Source of the DNA: RGIG8244 sp045639325
GTDB lineage: Bacteria > Verrucomicrobiota > Lentisphaeria > Victivallales > UBA1829
NCBI GenBank assembly: GCA_045639325.1
Contig: JAZUCU010000058.1
Coordinates: 94,369 to 158,368, forward strand
DNA: 64,000 bases
Direction of reading: 5' to 3'
This document shows positions 61,428 through 64,000 of the stretch, one piece after another. The position numbers and the translations under genes were made by a program. Within the stretch, counting starts at the first letter, position 1; every line of letters starts with the position of its first letter. The notes under the pieces are model-generated. The model saw nothing but the letters and a program-made list of their open reading frames with translations. It was not told the origin of the DNA and did not search any database.

Positions 61428-62138
61428 TTATTCTAAAAACTCTGTTTTGCGTGATTTACGGGAAAGATATATTTTCAACAGCGTATTTTCCGGACAACGG
61501 TATAATTCTGATACCAGCAAACGTAAAAAATCTTTTCTTTTTGTTTCTTTAAGTACGAGAGGCTGTGTTAATTTATTAATGTCTCCTGTTGTTACTTTGA
61601 ACAGTTGATCGTTACCCGGATTTAACAAATGCCTGGTCCCGAAAAATCCTAATATGCCCAAATTCCAATGTCCTGTCCGCCGGAGAATATAATTATGTTC
61701 TATCGTTTCGTTTTCCACAATAACTTTCAATTTAATATCTTGTGAATAATTGATGCGAGCTGGAGAAAATCCCAGGGTAAGCATACTGAAAAACACGCTG
61801 GAAAATGAAATAAAATCATACTCTTCTTTAATCGTGTCCTGTACTTCAAACAAAAATTTTACCTGTAAAGCATTATACTTCCGGTTTGTAAAAATTTCCG
61901 GCCAAGTTTTGCAGAGTTCTGCGCGTAAAGATGCAGTATCGAATTTTTTCCAGGTTGCGCAATCAGAATAAGTATCATCTTCTCCAATCTTCTCTACATA
62001 GAATTTTGTCGGAAAACTGCGGTCCGAAATGATTTGTGGTACATATCCCTGCGGTCTTAAACTTCCAGTCATTTCCACGCATCCGCAAAGCAGCATACTT
62101 CCGCAGAATATCAACAATAATTTTCCATAATTTCGCAT
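61428..62138 (-). CDS. Lipoprotein of the kinase-linked family, copy 2
   Basis: A 236-residue lipoprotein. Lipobox LLCGC (Cys near 20). Shared plan: FPTKFYVEKI, TWPEIFTNRKYNAL, MLTLGFSPA, IKLKVIVENETIEHNYIL, GILGFFGTRHLL and the end FLRLLVSELYRCP...IYLSRKSRKTEFLE. The frame is open to GTG 62147, but the AAAGG upstream is 4 bases from that GTG and 13 from ATG 62138; ATG is preferred. It follows copy 1 by 26 bases. Confidence 0.68.
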   Translation of the reverse strand: MRNYGKLLLIFCGSMLLCGCVEMTGSLRPQGYVPQIISDRSFPTKFYVEKIGEDDTYSDCATWKKFDTASLRAELCKTWPEIFTNRKYNALQVKFLFEVQDTIKEEYDFISFSSVFFSMLTLGFSPARINYSQDIKLKVIVENETIEHNYILRRTGHWNLGILGFFGTRHLLNPGNDQLFKVTTGDINKLTQPLVLKETKRKDFLRLLVSELYRCPENTLLKIYLSRKSRKTEFLE

Positions 62139-62164
62139 AAATGTCACACAGCCTTTACATTTAT

Positions 62165-62581
62165 TTACTCCAGTAAACGCATGTTGGGGGATATTTTAGA
62201 GTAATAATATTCCTGTAATTTATTTCTATCGAAACGGGCAACCGCATCCAGAAAAAAGATCCAGAAATATTCAGTTTGAATGGCTTTATTGCCAAGACGT
62301 TTTATTGTAAACTCAAGCGGCAGCGTCCCGGAACTTTTGTCGGAGAAATATTGCGGATAATTTTTCAGTAAATTCTGTTTTAAAATTTTACTTTTTACGA
62401 CACAGGCCTCTTGGGATGCATAGTGTTCGGCTTCCAGACGGAGTTCTTTTATATGAAATCGGTAAGGGTAAACTTCCGGCGAACGCAATTTATGCTGTGC
62501 TTCATAGCGGCCGCACCATGATTGGCAGCCACAGAGGAGCATCATAAACACACATATAAAAAGTAGAACAACAGGTTTCAT
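62165..62581 (-). CDS. Short lipoprotein of the kinase-linked family, copy 1
   Basis: A 138-residue lipoprotein, about 100 shorter than the others. Lipobox LLCGC (Cys near 19). It keeps the N-terminal motif YPYRFHIKEL, NYPQYFSDK and the end KLQEYYYSKISPNMRLLE, but the central membrane-like segment and the second half-domain are missing. It may be a reduced but intact form because its frame is clean. Its ATG overlaps the kinase stop (ATGA), so it is translated together with the kinase. Confidence 0.65.
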   Translation of the reverse strand: MKPVVLLFICVFMMLLCGCQSWCGRYEAQHKLRSPEVYPYRFHIKELRLEAEHYASQEACVVKSKILKQNLLKNYPQYFSDKSSGTLPLEFTIKRLGNKAIQTEYFWIFFLDAVARFDRNKLQEYYYSKISPNMRLLE

Positions 62582-64000
62582 TCACCCAATTCCTGTAGTT
62601 TTTCTCTTGCTTGAGTGATGCCCGCCGCTTCTGCTTTTTTCAACCACCGTATTGCTGTTGTCCGTGAAAAATTAAAAACCGGAAAATTCAGTCCGTTGAA
62701 TTTTGCATAGCAACATCCCAAATTGAACATTGCTTTGGGATTTCCGCAATTTGCAGCCCGTTCAAGATATATTTTCCCGAGTGCAGAGTTATCCTGACCG
62801 TCACGCCTGTAAAGATAGATTATTGCAAGATGTAAAAGTGCTGTGTCGTTATTGGGATTTTGTTTCAAGACCGATTCATAATAACTGATTGCCTGTTGCC
62901 ATTGACTATTTTTGCGGTATAGAATTCCTAAATTGCAATCTTTATCGTAGTAACCCAAGCCATGAGCCAACTTGAAAAAGTTTTCTGCCATATATAGATT
63001 TCCGGTTTCTCTATAGCAAACAGCCATTTGATAACAACTTTCTCCTGAAGGATTTTTCAGATTTTTCAATATCGCAAGTGCACCACTGTAATTGCCTTTC
63101 CGGAAAAGCTGATCTGCTTCTGAGGCTTTTTGTTTTTGTTGTTTTTCAAAATCTTCCTGTATTCGTTTTGCTTCTGCGATTTTCTGAATTTCCGCTTCCT
63201 TTTTTTTACGGGCTTGCTCCGCATCATATTGTTTTTGCTGTTCTTTTATACGCTTGAGCTCTTCCTCTAACTGTCGTTGTCTCTCTGCCATTAATTGCGT
63301 GCGACGTTCTTTTTCCGCTTTTTCTGCCGCAATTTTAGCTATGCGTTCTTTTTCCGCTTTTTCTGCTGCGATTTTAGCTATGCGTTCTTTTTTCGCTTGT
63401 TCTGCCGCGATTTCAGCTATGCGTTCTTTTTCCGCTTTTTCTGCTGCGATTTTAGCTTTGCGTTCTTTTTCCGCTTTTTCTTCTGCGATTTTAGCTATGC
63501 GTTCTTTTTCCGCTTTTTCTTCTGCGATTTTAGCTATGCGTTCTTTTTCCGCTTTCTCTTTTGCAAGTTGTTTTAACCGAGCTTGTTCTTTTTGATATTG
63601 ATCAAAGAAATAATAACCCGTTCCACCGGCACCGAGGAGGAGGATGAGCAGAATCATTGCCACCCATTTGAAGGAACCAGTGTTCTTGTTTGCCGTTTTT
63701 GCAGATTTGATTTTCTTACCTGCTAATGCAGAAACAAAATCTGTGCAGCTTTCAAATCGTTCCGCAGGGGCTTTGCTCATGCCTCGCTTGATTGCTTCCT
63801 GTGCTGACTTGGGAATGTCCGCAATTTTTTCCGGCGTATCATTCAGCACTGCTTCGCGTAAGACTGCAGCATCGGTACTTTCAAAGGGCAGGTGACCGGC
63901 AAGCAATTCGTAGGTCATAACTGCCAGCGCATATTGGTCGGCTGGAGCACCTTGCGCTCTTCCGCGCCATTGTTCCGGAGCCATATAGGGACCGGTTCCA
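62578..64000 (-). CDS. Ser/Thr protein kinase with transmembrane segment, charged repeat helix and TPR/Sel1 repeats, partial
   Basis: The start lies beyond the window. The visible part begins with GTGPYMAPEQW, the kinase activation-segment end (subdomain VIII), followed by DQYALAVMTYELLAGHLPF (subdomain IX) and RGMSKAPAERFESC (subdomain XI). A membrane helix (KWVAMILLILLLGAGGTGYYFF) follows. Next is a helix of repeated 13-residue units (EKAEKERIAKIAA-type) from about 6.5 copies of a 39-bp DNA repeat. The C-terminal ~170 residues are TPR/Sel1-like (ADQLFRKGNYSGALAIL, ISYYESVLKQNPNNDTALLHLA, PKAMFNLGCCYAKFNG). The kinase is a PknB/Hanks-type enzyme; the repeats are outside the cytoplasm. It is the first visible gene of the lipoprotein operon. 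Confidence 0.88.
   Translation of the reverse strand, partial: GTGPYMAPEQWRGRAQGAPADQYALAVMTYELLAGHLPFESTDAAVLREAVLNDTPEKIADIPKSAQEAIKRGMSKAPAERFESCTDFVSALAGKKIKSAKTANKNTGSFKWVAMILLILLLGAGGTGYYFFDQYQKEQARLKQLAKEKAEKERIAKIAEEKAEKERIAKIAEEKAEKERKAKIAAEKAEKERIAEIAAEQAKKERIAKIAAEKAEKERIAKIAAEKAEKERRTQLMAERQRQLEEELKRIKEQQKQYDAEQARKKKEAEIQKIAEAKRIQEDFEKQQKQKASEADQLFRKGNYSGALAILKNLKNPSGESCYQMAVCYRETGNLYMAENFFKLAHGLGYYDKDCNLGILYRKNSQWQQAISYYESVLKQNPNNDTALLHLAIIYLYRRDGQDNSALGKIYLERAANCGNPKAMFNLGCCYAKFNGLNFPVFNFSRTTAIRWLKKAEAAGITQAREKLQELGE
63304..63574. repeat. 39-bp tandem repeat inside the kinase gene
   Basis: About 6.5 copies of a 39-base unit (starting GCGTTCTTTTT on the plus strand) at 63304, 63343, 63382, 63421, 63460, 63499 and 63538. 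Two copies (63460 and 63499) are identical. It codes for a 13-residue Lys/Glu/Ala unit in frame, so copy number changes would keep the frame. Confidence 0.85.

Noticed and set aside
63304..63574. 39-bp repeats as a CRISPR array
   Set aside because: The copies are adjacent with no spacers, and they encode a regular Lys/Glu/Ala helix inside the kinase frame.

Overview
The window looks like a chromosome segment from a Gram-negative PVC-type bacterium, most likely a Lentisphaeria (Victivallis-like), anaerobic and probably gut-associated. The lipid A gene lpxC indicates an outer membrane. A pseudopilin with the FTLIELLVVIAII start and a C-terminal H-x9-DG motif, sugar regulators fused to LacI-type sensor domains, several large glycosidase-like proteins, a feoAB iron uptake operon and a small iron-sulfur disulfide reductase-like protein fit that lineage. 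The placement rests on family content only; there is no rRNA in the window. Promoters are easy to read: many genes have TTGAnn, 16 or 17 bases, then TATATT or a close relative.

Layout. 1-6.1 kb (+): the end of lpxC, a two-domain FabZ-like protein, rsmB, an ABC-F ATPase and an NhaC-type antiporter. 6.1-9.4 kb (-): feoA-feoB-dtxR with a clear promoter and a candidate iron-regulator site. 9.5-12.5 kb (-): two secretin-like outer-membrane proteins without the rest of a secretion machine. 12.7-15.3 kb (-): a GH38 alpha-mannosidase, divergent from transketolase (15.5-17.5 kb). 17.6-24.1 kb (-): a five-gene carbohydrate operon led by its own GntR/LacI regulator, with direct repeats just downstream of the promoter. 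24.4-27.2 kb (+): an HD hydrolase and an amino-acid ABC importer with fused binding protein and permease. 27.3-29.1 kb (-): rpsB-tsf. 29.4-34.1 kb (-): an amino-sugar or glycan operon (creatininase-like, NagA-like, a large alpha/alpha-barrel-like protein, ThuA-like), divergent from a second GntR/LacI regulator and a metallo-beta-lactamase-fold protein.

36.1-48.7 kb (-) is a tight nine-gene string. It holds three SPFH (HflK/HflC/prohibitin-like) membrane proteins, a His-rich P1B-type ATPase, an ABC-2 exporter pair, a TPR membrane protein, a ferredoxin-thioredoxin-reductase-like protein and a lactate permease. One sigma70-like promoter precedes it. 48.9-55.8 kb (+) carries small membrane proteins, an MFS transporter, an FtsQ-like protein, a carbohydrate-binding protein, a glycosyltransferase, hisB and rarA. 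A fused glycosyltransferase (-) and divergent tRNA-Cys and tRNA-His genes follow.

58.5-59.2 kb has no gene but contains many small palindromes and a 23-bp direct repeat. The last 5 kb (-) is the most unusual part. A Ser/Thr protein kinase with a transmembrane segment, a 39-bp-repeat charged helix and TPR/Sel1-like repeats (its start lies beyond the window) is followed, with overlapping or near-touching genes, by five lipoproteins. These are divergent copies of one family and end in a shared C-terminal motif. This kinase-lipoprotein operon and the SPFH/P-type ATPase/ABC operon are the best candidates for undescribed systems.
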